A stretch of 64,000 nt of DNA from JBBIQH01 sp964475945. GTDB lineage: Archaea > Thermoproteota > Nitrososphaeria > Nitrososphaerales > Nitrosocaldaceae. The stretch spans positions 31,825 to 95,824 of the forward strand of contig CAYYYF010000003.1 of NCBI GenBank assembly GCA_964475945.1, read 5' to 3'. Shown here piece after piece: positions 1 through 8,373 of this stretch (within the stretch, counting starts at the first letter, position 1; each line of letters starts with the position of its first letter). The notes under the pieces were generated by a model that saw only the letters and a list, made by a program, of their open reading frames with translations, had not been told where the DNA came from and made no database searches. Made by a program: the position numbers and the translations under genes.

Positions 1-702
1 ATAAGTATTAATACAAGTGATAAGGTTATAATAGCACCATCCATACTTGCTGCAGATCTATCCAACCTATGCTATGAGGTTAAGAGGGCAGAGGAGTCAG
101 GTGCAGATATGATACATCTTGATGTTATAGATGGACACTTTGCACCAAATATTACTTTTGGGGCAGATACAATAAAGGCATTAAGGAAGTGTACATCGCT
201 TGAGTTTGATGCACACCTTATGATCTCAAAGCCTTTAAGATACATTGAGAGGTTCATAAATGCTGGGTGCAATATAATAACTGTGCATGTTGAGGTATGT
301 AATGCTACCACATTCAAGGAGATAGCAGGTATATTAAAGGGAAGGGTTAAGGTTGGAGTAGCATTGAATCCAGATACAGATATACCATCATGGTTATTAG
401 AGCATATAAAGAATGATGAGATAGATGTCATAAATGTGATGTCTGTATACCCAGGTTTCTCTGGACAGAGGTTCATGCCAAGCATACTACCAAAGATGAA
501 TAGAATATATAATATAATAAAGAGTGATGGATTACATACACTCATAGAGGCCGATGGTGGTATAGATAAGAGTAATGTATATGATGTTGTGAGGACAGGG
601 GCAAGGATAATAGTTGCCGGTAATGGAATATACAGCAATGATAATATTGCATATGCTATAAAAGTGCTTAGAGAGAATGCTATCAAGGGTGTTTTAGCAT
701 GA
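1..702 (+). CDS. rpe: Ribulose-phosphate 3-epimerase (5' end cut by window)
   Basis: Interconverts ribulose 5-phosphate and xylulose 5-phosphate in the non-oxidative pentose phosphate pathway. The open frame runs in from base 1, so the gene begins before the window. Early residues give the IAPSILAADLSNL strand of the family's TIM barrel. MIHLDVIDGHFAPNITFGAD carries metal and substrate residues, and HLMISKPLRYIERF, VMSVYPGFSGQRF and EADGGIDKSN match the later conserved loops. The ATG at 109 lies inside the barrel and is not the start. The stop overlaps the next ATG by 4 bases, so the gene is cotranscribed with the transketolase half that follows. Family assignment is firm. Confidence 0.93.
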   Translation: MSINTSDKVIIAPSILAADLSNLCYEVKRAEESGADMIHLDVIDGHFAPNITFGADTIKALRKCTSLEFDAHLMISKPLRYIERFINAGCNIITVHVEVCNATTFKEIAGILKGRVKVGVALNPDTDIPSWLLEHIKNDEIDVINVMSVYPGFSGQRFMPSILPKMNRIYNIIKSDGLHTLIEADGGIDKSNVYDVVRTGARIIVAGNGIYSNDNIAYAIKVLRENAIKGVLA

Positions 703-1643
703 GTAGTGTTAATGCAAGGGTAATGGGTGATATGCGCACTGCTTATGGTGAGGCTTTAGCAGAGTTGGGTAGTATAAATAAGAGTGTAGTTGTAGTGGGT
801 GCAGATACTACACAATCCTTAAAGACATCCTTATTTGGTAATAGATTCCCTGAGAGGTTCTTTAATGTAGGTATAGCAGAATCGAATGCTGTATCTATAG
901 CAGCTGGGCTAGCACTTGCAGGCAAGATAGCATTTGTAAGCACATATGCTGCATTCATACCAGGCAAGTGTGTAGACCAGATAAGGAATGCCATAGCATA
1001 TCCTAACCTTAGCGTTAAGATAGTAGCATCCCATGCTGGGATAAGTGTTGGACCAGATGGGGCATCCCATCAGCAGGTAGAGGATATTGCTATAATGCGT
1101 GCTATACCAAACATGCATGTAGTTGTACCTGCTGATGAAGTCTCTACTAGAAGACTTGTGTATCTCATCGCGGAGCATGATGGACCATTCTACATGCGCC
1201 TAGCAAGACCAAAATCCCCAATAGTATATGATAACCCAGATATAAAGATAGGTTCAAGCAGTATATTAATGGATGGTAATGATGCCTGTATAATAGCATG
1301 TGGTATAATGGTACCTGAGGCATTGAATGCTGCGAGTATCCTTGCTGCTGAGGGTATAAAGTGCAGGGTTATAGATATGTACTCAGTAAAACCAATAGAT
1401 GCAGATGCTATAGTAAAGGCAGCAAGGGATACAGGTGCTATAGTGACTGTTGAGGAGCACAACATACTAGGAGGTTTAGGCTCTGCAGTAGCTGAGGTTA
1501 TAGTAGAGAACTATCCTTGCAAGATGAAGAGGGTAGGGGTTATGGATACATTTGGCGAATCTGGGGAGGATAGGGAGCTGCTTGTAAAGTATGGGCTTAC
1601 TGCGGAGAATATAGTTCGTGCTGTAAATGATCTCTTAAAATAA
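699..1643 (+). CDS. Transketolase, C-terminal subunit
   Basis: This is the C-terminal half (pyrimidine-binding and C domains) of a split transketolase of about 314 residues. Archaea often encode the enzyme as two polypeptides, and the N-terminal, TPP pyrophosphate-binding half should lie upstream of base 1. Supporting motifs are GIAESNAVSIAAGLALAGK with the catalytic glutamate, ISVGPDGASHQQVEDIA, FYMRLARPKSP and VEEHNILGGLGSAVAE. It overlaps rpe by ATGA. The start at 699 could instead be an inner methionine such as MGDMRTAYG, about 10 residues later. Together with rpe and the nearby transaldolase it forms a pentose phosphate cluster. Confidence 0.92.
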   Translation: MSSVNARVMGDMRTAYGEALAELGSINKSVVVVGADTTQSLKTSLFGNRFPERFFNVGIAESNAVSIAAGLALAGKIAFVSTYAAFIPGKCVDQIRNAIAYPNLSVKIVASHAGISVGPDGASHQQVEDIAIMRAIPNMHVVVPADEVSTRRLVYLIAEHDGPFYMRLARPKSPIVYDNPDIKIGSSSILMDGNDACIIACGIMVPEALNAASILAAEGIKCRVIDMYSVKPIDADAIVKAARDTGAIVTVEEHNILGGLGSAVAEVIVENYPCKMKRVGVMDTFGESGEDRELLVKYGLTAENIVRAVNDLLK

Positions 1644-1754
1644 GAATAATATTATAAAGTATATTAGCTTACCAAATTTATATGATATTACGAAGCTTTG
1701 CTTATATACCTAAAGTGAATAATTAATAAATATAAGATAGCAGATAGGGTTAGC

Positions 1755-2426
1755 ATGGTGAAGATATTTCTAGATACTGCTAACATAGAGGCTATAAAGA
1801 AGTACAACGAGATGGGCATATTAGACGGTGTAACTACAAACCCTACCCTTTTATCAAAGGAGAAGGGCGACCCTATAGAGATAATGCGAGAGATAGTAAG
1901 GATAGTGAATGGGGATGTGAGCCTTGAGGTTGTAAGCACCGATGCTAAAGGTATGATGGATGAAGCCTATAAGCTTGCTAGATTTGGGCCTAACGTTGTG
2001 GTAAAGATACCTATGACAGCAGATGGTCTAAAGGCTATAAAAGCACTAAACAGGGATGGTATAAAGACTAACTGCACCCTTGTATTCTCTGCCAACCAGG
2101 CTATACTAGCAGCAAAGGCAGGAGCAACATATGTAAGCCCATTCATAGGCAGACTTGATGATGCTGGGCATGAAGGCATGCAAGTGATCAGGGATATAGT
2201 TCAGATATTCAAGAACTACAGCTTCAACACAAAGGTTCTGGTTGCAAGTGTTAGACATCCATTGCATGTTGTAGAGGCAGCAAAGATAGGTGCTGATATA
2301 GTAACCATGCCACCAGATGTGCTTGAGAAGATGATCAAGCATCCATTAACAGATAAGGGCTTGAGCACCTTCCTCGATGACTGGGAGAAGGTTAAGAAGC
2401 TGTATCCTAATATTACAGTGTATTAA
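1755..2426 (+). CDS. Transaldolase / fructose-6-phosphate aldolase family (TalC-like)
   Basis: A short single-domain transaldolase of 223 residues, the usual length of the archaeal/TalC subfamily. MVKIFLDTANIEAIKKYNEM and DGVTTNPTLLSKE are the first two barrel strands. VVVKIPMTADGLKAIKAL carries the Schiff-base lysine; NCTLVFSANQAILAAKAGA and YVSPFIGRLDD are further hallmarks. Transaldolase versus F6P aldolase activity cannot be told from sequence here. The pentose phosphate neighbours favour transaldolase. A 111-base gap separates it from the transketolase half, so it may have its own promoter. It converges with the VWA gene downstream. Confidence 0.9.
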   Translation: MVKIFLDTANIEAIKKYNEMGILDGVTTNPTLLSKEKGDPIEIMREIVRIVNGDVSLEVVSTDAKGMMDEAYKLARFGPNVVVKIPMTADGLKAIKALNRDGIKTNCTLVFSANQAILAAKAGATYVSPFIGRLDDAGHEGMQVIRDIVQIFKNYSFNTKVLVASVRHPLHVVEAAKIGADIVTMPPDVLEKMIKHPLTDKGLSTFLDDWEKVKKLYPNITVY

Positions 2427-2450
2427 TAATAATAATATGATTATGATTGA

Positions 2451-3803
2451 TTAACCCTTACCTATCCTCCTCTTCTTATTCATTATATAATCTGTTATGA
2501 GTACCTTGCCTAGATTACTTGGATTTATGTAATATGATACGCCTTTAACGTGCTTCTCCATATCATTAACAAACTTTAAGAGTATATCCTCCTCACTAAT
2601 CATCAGTGTATCTATATCTATACCCATCCTCTTACACTTCTTAGCCTCAAGTACGGTCTTTGCTGCTATGTAAGGATCAACCTGCCTATACCTATAGCAT
2701 AGATACACCAATGACCCACTACTTGTATCTATCTTTAATCCATTCTCATACTTTAGGTTCTGGATTGTAAGCCTATCAGGTTTGTAGAAGTGTGAGTATG
2801 GTCTTGCTGCAAGGATCCTCTCCTTCTCTGCATCAGAGTCTACAAAGCATGCACTTGGCTGACCATCTGTTATCATAACGATCCTCTTCTTTGCTGCACT
2901 GCTATTCTTAAGTAACTTAACTGCAAGTCTGAATGCTGCTTGATAGTTCGTATAATGCAGAAAGTCATTACCTGGCTCAAAGGTCTTCAGGTATGGTATA
3001 TCCCTAGCATCTATCTTTGTTGCAAGTGCACCAAAGCCTAGTATGTGTATTGTATCAGATGGGAATAACTTTGTATTAAGTATGTAAAGACTCCATAGAG
3101 CCTTCTTTGCAGCCTCTATCCTAGATATACCCTCATTCATTGCACAGTAACGCATAGTAGAGCTTAGATCTATGCAGTATACTACTGCCATGCTTACCTC
3201 ATTAACAACCTCATACTGCTCAAAATCCTCTATACTTAACCCTATAGGGATATCTACCTTGCCTCTCTTATGCATTATCCTCTCAACTGCATTAAGTATA
3301 GTCTTTACAGCATTCAACTCCCTAAGATCATCACCATACTCATACCTCTTACTACTCTCCAAGGTTGTTGTACCATAACCTGTCTTGCTTGTCTCATGCA
3401 TCCCAAACTGGTTACTCTTTAATGCCTTTAGTATATCCTTGAGCATTAGTATACCTATGCTCATGAAGCTCTTGCTAGTTAGCATCTTCTTACCCTTCTT
3501 TATATAACCCTGCTCCTCTAAGTATGCTATAAGAGATCTTACTGCATTGCTTATTGTATCCTTACCTTTATCCTCTATGCTCTTACTCTCACTTGCCTTC
3601 ATGAGCTCCTTTACCATTACATTCTCAAGTATATGCTCCAACTCCTCCCTACTCATACCTCCCCTATTACTCTTAAGCATCTCCTCCCCTATTGCTAGTA
3701 ATGCATTATTCAGAAGCTCCCTTGGCATCTCTGCACCATAGCCATTATCCTCTCTACCCTCACTACTGTAGTATGTGTATGATCTTACATCAGGATGGGA
3801 CAT
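2451..3803 (-). CDS. VWA-domain protein partnered with a MoxR ATPase
   Basis: A cytosolic protein of about 450 residues with a C-terminal von Willebrand A domain. VVYCIDLSSTMRYC is the DxSxS-like metal site (MIDAS), and IVMITDGQPSACF is the second conserved strand. The N-terminal half is helical and unassigned. It overlaps the MoxR-type ATPase upstream by a few codons, the standard arrangement of MoxR/VWA chaperone pairs. I chose the ATG at 3803 because GGAG lies 7 bases before it; an in-frame ATG at 3824 is also possible. The client of the pair is unknown. It may serve metal insertion or complex assembly, as in characterised MoxR systems, but nothing adjacent fixes this. Confidence 0.8.
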   Translation of the reverse strand: MSHPDVRSYTYYSSEGREDNGYGAEMPRELLNNALLAIGEEMLKSNRGGMSREELEHILENVMVKELMKASESKSIEDKGKDTISNAVRSLIAYLEEQGYIKKGKKMLTSKSFMSIGILMLKDILKALKSNQFGMHETSKTGYGTTTLESSKRYEYGDDLRELNAVKTILNAVERIMHKRGKVDIPIGLSIEDFEQYEVVNEVSMAVVYCIDLSSTMRYCAMNEGISRIEAAKKALWSLYILNTKLFPSDTIHILGFGALATKIDARDIPYLKTFEPGNDFLHYTNYQAAFRLAVKLLKNSSAAKKRIVMITDGQPSACFVDSDAEKERILAARPYSHFYKPDRLTIQNLKYENGLKIDTSSGSLVYLCYRYRQVDPYIAAKTVLEAKKCKRMGIDIDTLMISEEDILLKFVNDMEKHVKGVSYYINPSNLGKVLITDYIMNKKRRIGKG

Positions 3804-5442
3804 AAAGGTTCTCCTTTCTATCAAGTATGGGAGGCTTGAGTGATCTTAAACCCTCTAGCACTAACTCAAGTAAGGATGCGTTTAACTCATCATACATGCT
3901 ATCATCTTCACCATCAAATACTAGAGCTTTTGTATCTATGCCATATCCCTTAATGTATAACAATATCTCTTCCTGCTCTTTAGTAACCTTGCTTAGTGCA
4001 TTATCAAGTATCTCCTTTAATGCCGTGAACCTTGATAACTGGGCAGAGTAACTATCCTTGCCATCACTCCATAGGCTACTCTGCGATACTATGAACTTGT
4101 TGCCCTTGAACTCATCCTTAACCTTGGTTATCTGCTCTAACGTTAGATCAGATACATACTCTAGTGCTGTCTGCCTTAATGCCTCATCTATTATATGCTC
4201 CAACACCCTCCTTCTATTCTCACTGCTATCCTCTATCTCTGAGAGTTCAAACTTTGCTGCTGGGTATATTGCATGGATATCAGATATTCTTGGCACTACT
4301 ACAGTATTATTGTTATGTAATACTCTTACCCTTATAGCCTCGCTAACAATCAACTCTAGGGTATGTATGCTCATCCTAACACTAACACCTTTATCCTTGT
4401 TAACATCTGGATGCTCCCTTGCAAGATGTGTTATCCTAGCAAGTAGTTTAAGTATGAATACTGGTAGGAATACCCTATCATCTATGATCCTAGCCTCCTG
4501 CACCATTACTGCCATCTCATCCCTTAGTGTATAGGGATAATGGGTTATTATATGACTCTCAAACCTATCAAGTAAGGGCTCTATTATCTTACTTGCATGT
4601 GTATAATCTATAGGGTTTGCCGTTGCTATAACACGCACATAAGGCTTGAATATAACTGGATAAGAGCCTGTGGTAAACCTACCCTCTTGGAGCACACTTA
4701 AGAGCACAACCTGCTTCCTAGGATCAAGTACAGGTAACTCATCTATGCATACTAGGCCATGCCTTGCTTGTAGTAGCTGCCCAGGGGAGTAGGATTCTAT
4801 ACTGTATAATGATGCACCCTTTGCTATCTTAATAGCATCTATCTGTCCAACTAAGTCCTTTATTGATATATCTGGTGTTGCTAGCACATACCTATACCTA
4901 GCCATACCATTAACCCACTCTATCTCAGTATCTAGCCTATGATCCCTTATCTTGTATTCACAGTCATTGCATATATGAAACTCTAACGATGTATGCCTTG
5001 GATCATTACCTGCGAGCAGGTTTACAAGCTCATCTTCAGGTAGTAGTAACGGTATATCATGTATTATGCAGCCTTTTATCGCAGGGATAGGTGATAGCAA
5101 GCTCCTTGCTATGGTCTCTGCTAACTTTGTCTTTGCCTGCCCTATCTTCCCTATATACAGTATATCATGTCCAGCAAGTATAGCTCTATCAGTTGCTGCT
5201 ATAACATCATCATAACCTATTATCCCTGGGTAAGGGTTCTTACCCTCTATCCTCTTCTGTATAAGATTCCTCCTTAACTGATCATCAACACTTACATACT
5301 TGTAGTTTATCTCTAACAACTGACCTAGGGTATTGATACTCTTGTAATCCTCAGGTAAACCTGCTACTATCTCCTTATAGCGTGGTGCTGAATTGTAAGC
5401 ACTATAAACCAATTCTCTTATCTTAGTAAGACTATCATACAT
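3790..5442 (-). CDS. MoxR / magnesium-chelatase-like AAA ATPase
   Basis: A 550-residue AAA+ ATPase. The P-loop region near residue 100 reads LYIGKIGQAKTKLAETIARS, so GKIGQAKTK stands in for the canonical GxxGxGKT. Walker B is LVCIDELPVLDPRKQ, and RVIATANPID is the sensor 1 stretch typical of MoxR and chelatase I proteins. A pair of cysteines (FHICNDCEY) around residue 155 suggests a small inserted metal-binding loop. The C-terminal third is helical. It is translationally coupled to the VWA gene. The P-loop still has G-x4-GK character, with alanine where a glycine is usual, so activity is likely but not certain. Confidence 0.8.
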   Translation of the reverse strand: MYDSLTKIRELVYSAYNSAPRYKEIVAGLPEDYKSINTLGQLLEINYKYVSVDDQLRRNLIQKRIEGKNPYPGIIGYDDVIAATDRAILAGHDILYIGKIGQAKTKLAETIARSLLSPIPAIKGCIIHDIPLLLPEDELVNLLAGNDPRHTSLEFHICNDCEYKIRDHRLDTEIEWVNGMARYRYVLATPDISIKDLVGQIDAIKIAKGASLYSIESYSPGQLLQARHGLVCIDELPVLDPRKQVVLLSVLQEGRFTTGSYPVIFKPYVRVIATANPIDYTHASKIIEPLLDRFESHIITHYPYTLRDEMAVMVQEARIIDDRVFLPVFILKLLARITHLAREHPDVNKDKGVSVRMSIHTLELIVSEAIRVRVLHNNNTVVVPRISDIHAIYPAAKFELSEIEDSSENRRRVLEHIIDEALRQTALEYVSDLTLEQITKVKDEFKGNKFIVSQSSLWSDGKDSYSAQLSRFTALKEILDNALSKVTKEQEEILLYIKGYGIDTKALVFDGEDDSMYDELNASLLELVLEGLRSLKPPILDRKENLYVPS

Positions 5443-5492
5443 GCAATTATAAGAGGGTAAGGACTAAATTTAAAGGTTCTTGTAATGGGATG

Positions 5493-5502
5493 GTTTTTAT
5501 TT
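5493..5502 (+). promoter_or_regulatory. TATA-like box for the S13-S4 operon
   Basis: The T/A stretch gtttttattt is centred about 26 bases before the S13 start codon. That is the spacing expected for an archaeal TATA box driving a leaderless transcript. It lies in the short divergent gap between the MoxR gene and S13. Confidence 0.4.
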
Positions 5503-5522
5503 CCCTCCAGTTGAGTTGATAT

Positions 5523-6005
5523 ATGTCAATGCAAGAGTTTAGGCATATAGTAAGGGTAGTTGGGAAGGATGTAGATGGTAGGAAGAATGTTACTGTAGCA
5601 TTGGCAGAGTTAAATGGAGTAGGATACAACTTTGCGTATGCATTACTTAATACTCTAGGCATAGATCATAATACAAGAATAGGTTATCTACCAGAGGATG
5701 CTATAACAGCAATAGAGAATGCACTAAAGGATCCTTTAAGTATAGGCTTTCCAGCATGGTACCTGAATAGAAGGAATGATATAGAGAGTGGGAAGGATAT
5801 ACATCTACTTGCATCAGATCTAGAGTTTGCAATAAAGAATGATATAGAGAGGGAGAAGAGCCTTATGAGCTGGAGAGGATATAGACATATGTATGGATTG
5901 AAGGTTAGAGGGCAGAGGACAAGGACCACTGGTAGGAAGGGAGGTACTGTAGGAGTAAGGAAGGGAGGAAAGGTTGCTCAGCAACAGCAGCAACCAAATA
6001 AATAA
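5523..6005 (+). CDS. rps13: 30S ribosomal protein S13 (uS13)
   Basis: Binds the head of the small subunit and contacts the P-site tRNA and the central bridges. FRHIVRVVGKDVDGRKNVTV and ALAELNGVGYNFAYALL start the helix-two-turn-helix region. The basic tail YRHMYGLKVRGQRTRTTGRK is the family signature. At 160 residues it is a normal archaeal length; the end is glutamine-rich (QQQQQPNK). It is followed 31 bases later by S4, the archaeal order S13-S4. S11 and RpoD, which usually follow, are not here. Confidence 0.95.
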   Translation: MSMQEFRHIVRVVGKDVDGRKNVTVALAELNGVGYNFAYALLNTLGIDHNTRIGYLPEDAITAIENALKDPLSIGFPAWYLNRRNDIESGKDIHLLASDLEFAIKNDIEREKSLMSWRGYRHMYGLKVRGQRTRTTGRKGGTVGVRKGGKVAQQQQQPNK

Positions 6006-6036
6006 CAGTAATTATCTATATGCGAGGTGGTATTGA

Positions 6037-6537
6037 ATGGGTGATATAAAGATTCCAAAGAAGAAGTATAGTAAACCAAAGAGACACTGGGATCTAGCAT
6101 TACTGATGCAGGAATTAGATATACTTGGCAAGTATGGTCTAAGGAACAAGCGTGAACTATGGAAGGCACAATCAGAACTCTCTAGAATAAGGAAGAGGGC
6201 AAGAGCATTACTTGCACTACCTATAGAGGTTAGAAGTGCTAGGGAGAGTGAGCTTCTTGCATCCTTGAATAGACTAGCATTGGTTGGAGAGAATGCTACA
6301 TTGGATGATGTACTTAACCTAAAGGTAGAGGATATACTTGAGCGTAGGTTACAGACCATTGTATATAGGAAGGGTTTAGCTAAGACTCCACTACAAGCAA
6401 GGCAGATGATAGTTCATAGACATATAGTAGTAGGGGATAGAATAGTTGATGTACCAAGTTACTGGGTAAAGAGAGGAGAGGATGAGAAGGTAGCATTAAG
6501 GACAGATAGTCATTTGGTGAAGGTAACTCCAAATTAG
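6037..6537 (+). CDS. rps4: 30S ribosomal protein S4 (uS4)
   Basis: A primary 16S rRNA-binding protein that nucleates small-subunit assembly. At 166 residues it is slightly short for an archaeal S4. KKKYSKPKRHWDLALLMQEL is typical of archaeal S4. The S4 RNA-binding fold follows: LEDILERRLQTIVY-like spacing, then TPLQARQMIVHRHIVVGDRI and VDVPSYWV. It forms an operon with S13. GAGGTGG lies 9 bases before the ATG and may serve as an internal ribosome-binding site. Confidence 0.95.
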   Translation: MGDIKIPKKKYSKPKRHWDLALLMQELDILGKYGLRNKRELWKAQSELSRIRKRARALLALPIEVRSARESELLASLNRLALVGENATLDDVLNLKVEDILERRLQTIVYRKGLAKTPLQARQMIVHRHIVVGDRIVDVPSYWVKRGEDEKVALRTDSHLVKVTPN

Positions 6538-6631
6538 TTACCTTACTCTTTATCCAATATTATTAACTATGCTATTCAAGCTATTTGATTAACATATTTA
6601 ATAATTTTATAGTAAGTTATGGCATTAGGCT

Positions 6632-6955
6632 ATGAGCATAGAGTTGATACTGAGTAAGATGGTTAAGGATGCTCAAGAAGGTCTTATGCCAGATGTGCTG
6701 GCATACTGGTACTCTATAATAGTGAGTAGAACCAAGGCTTTACTGCCAATGGAGCTAAAGGATAAGATAAGAGTTGAGCAGGATAAATACCTACCAATGA
6801 AGTTTAAGCTAAATGTATCAAAGCGTGCTGTACCAACGCTATTAAGCGTTATAGATGAATCGATGAAGGATATGCCTTACTCAACTAGAATGTACTTTGA
6901 GATTGTTTATAATCTGATAGTTAAAGAGTATGCTAATAATACAATTAAGAGTTGA
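6632..6955 (+). CDS. Small conserved-looking protein of unknown function
   Basis: I do not recognise this 107-residue protein. It is predicted soluble and helical, with a basic centre (KYLPMKFKLNVSKRAVP), and has no cysteines or membrane segment. Codon use resembles the ribosomal genes before it. The gap to S4 is 94 bases and includes T-rich sequence, so it may be transcribed separately. The IS200/IS605-type element begins directly after its stop codon, so the reading frame survived the insertion. Confidence 0.6.
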   Translation: MSIELILSKMVKDAQEGLMPDVLAYWYSIIVSRTKALLPMELKDKIRVEQDKYLPMKFKLNVSKRAVPTLLSVIDESMKDMPYSTRMYFEIVYNLIVKEYANNTIKS

Positions 6956-6959
6956 CACT

Positions 6960-6985
6960 CTCCACGACTAGACTAAAGTCGGGAG
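6960..6985 (-). repeat. Right-end hairpin of the IS element, possible omega-RNA scaffold remnant
   Basis: The arms CTCC-ACGACT and AGTCG-GGAG pair with a single bulge around the loop AGACTAA. In IS200/IS605 elements the end beyond tnpB forms such a hairpin for transposition, and the same region supplies the 3' part of the TnpB guide RNA. Here tnpB is dead, so this is a relic. The structure is visible by eye; the guide role is only inferred from the family. Confidence 0.55.
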
Positions 6986-7004
6986 ATTCTTGCTTTAGGT
7001 ATTT

Positions 7005-7056
7005 CATAGCTCTTAATCTTATGCTCATAGCTCTTAATCTTATGCTCATAGCCCTT
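7005..7056. repeat. 21-bp tandem repeat, about 2.5 copies
   Basis: The unit catagctcttaatcttatgct occurs at 7005-7025 and 7026-7046, then breaks off as catagccctt at 7047-7056. It sits between the tnpB stop and the right-end hairpin. Replication slippage in a non-coding remnant is the simplest cause. Confidence 0.8.
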
Positions 7057-8290
7057 CTAGGCTCCCACCTCATCCCTCAATACTAGAAGCAAAGGATGCG
7101 CCACCATCCTGTTAATCCTACCTTCATGAAGGTGGGCTATATTTAATACACCAACCGCATCCCTGTTTGCTTCTAACTTGCAGTTTAAACACTTGAAGAA
7201 CTTCCTCTCTTTACTGCTTTTGTGGAATGGCATCTTATGCGTCTGCTTAATGTATTATATTAGCTGACTTCAGTAACTTCTACTCCATGTTCATTAGCTT
7301 TATCCTTTGGACTAGGTAGTTGAAGCTCCAGAAGTTGTTTATCATTAAGTTTATCTTTATTGTTTTTATTACCATTCTTACCATTCCTTTAATATCTCTC
7401 CTTTAATATCTCCAACCACTATCCTTGATATGCTATGCATATATGCGTCTTCAACTATAGACTTTACCATTGCATCTACTGCATGTTTGAAGCGTCTCTG
7501 CCTAATCCTGTATAATCCCTTAGGCCTTCTAGATGTTAGTATTATTAACTTTAGATAATCTGCTCTTTAGCTATCCTCTTTGTTAAATACTACCAGTCTG
7601 CTAAAAGGTCTTTACCAGAGTATGCTACTGGTTGCTTAATATCTTCATACCATACTGTAGCGAGGTTTATTACGCCTAGATCCATGTAGAGGGGCTTGTT
7701 GCATTCACTAATTGAAGGCTTCAACATTTTCAAGTATTGATCGCCATGCCGCTTCAGTATTTCTCATTCACTAATTGAAGGCTTCAACATTAACTTCAAT
7801 ACTCATAAAGCCCTTCTATACTTCATCTACATCATCGTAAATTATCTCAAGCCTTCCTTGCTTACCCTTCCACTTCAGTTTACCTTTCCATTTTAACTTT
7901 AATTTGTCAGAAAGGTTAGGTATCCATCATCAAATCTGTAGCAATTGTTCCTAATAATTACTCCTCTCTTCTTTTTAATTTTCTTCCAGTATATTAGCAT
8001 TGATGCCCTTGTGATACAGGAAGATTACCTTTCTTTTCCAATTCTTTTAGCCTAAGAAAGCTCTTCCAAGCCTCATTATTATTCTTTATTATCTGCTGAG
8101 CAGTAGCAGAGCCTATCAATTATGCATACTTCTCGTAGATATGCTTAGGATACCACTCAAACTTCTTGTAGTTGATATATGCTTGCCTACGCTCATAGTT
8201 AAGTTCATTCCATAACTTAGCAGAGTTATCTGCTAGCATCTGAAGTATTGGGTTATCCTCAACTATGAATGTGTTAGTTCTTTCCACCAT
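7057..8290 (-). pseudogene. tnpB: TnpB (IS605 OrfB) RNA-guided nuclease, degraded
   Basis: Pieces of TnpB are recognisable in several frames. The N-terminus reads MVERTNTFIVEDNP, then YEKYA and a stop. The RuvC-I motif MDLGVINLATVWYEDIKQP keeps the catalytic aspartate, and AVDAMVKSIVEDAYMHSI with IVVGDIKG covers the RuvC-II region. The C-terminal zinc finger keeps its second knuckle, FKCLNCKLEANRDAVGVLNI, and the protein ends at VLRDEVGA. Stops and frame changes fall between the pieces, and a 27-bp duplication lies in front of RuvC-I. No functional nuclease can be made. The family is the ancestor of Cas12 nucleases. Confidence 0.88.
7702..7791. repeat. 27-bp direct duplication inside the tnpB remnant
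   Basis: The 27 bases beginning cattcactaattgaagg occur at 7702-7728 and again, identically, at 7765-7791, 63 bases apart. The duplicated stretch encodes the residues just before the RuvC-I motif and adds to the breakdown of the frame. Confidence 0.85.
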
Positions 8291-8373
8291 ATTATACAAA
8301 ACTTGTTTTGTATATAAATATATTAGCGATTCATCCCAGAACTGAACTAAACTACTGGGCTTTTTGCCGAACT

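Larger units (their letters stand above)
6956..8373 (-). mobile_element. Decayed IS200/IS605-family element (tnpB only)
   Basis: About 1.4 kb lies exactly between the stop of the 107-residue gene and the stop of the signal peptidase gene. It holds one degraded tnpB on the minus strand, with no tnpA. Each flank has a potential hairpin: 6960-6985 on the 3' side of tnpB and 8335-8359 on the 5' side. This matches the subterminal hairpins of IS200/IS605 elements. The many stops in tnpB and the internal duplications show it is an old, immobile copy. Exact ends are not resolved because these elements make no target duplication. Confidence 0.75.

Noticed and set aside
7702..7791. The duplicated 27-mer as a CRISPR repeat
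   Set aside because: It lies inside tnpB coding sequence and encodes conserved pre-RuvC residues, with only two copies and a tnpB-derived interval.
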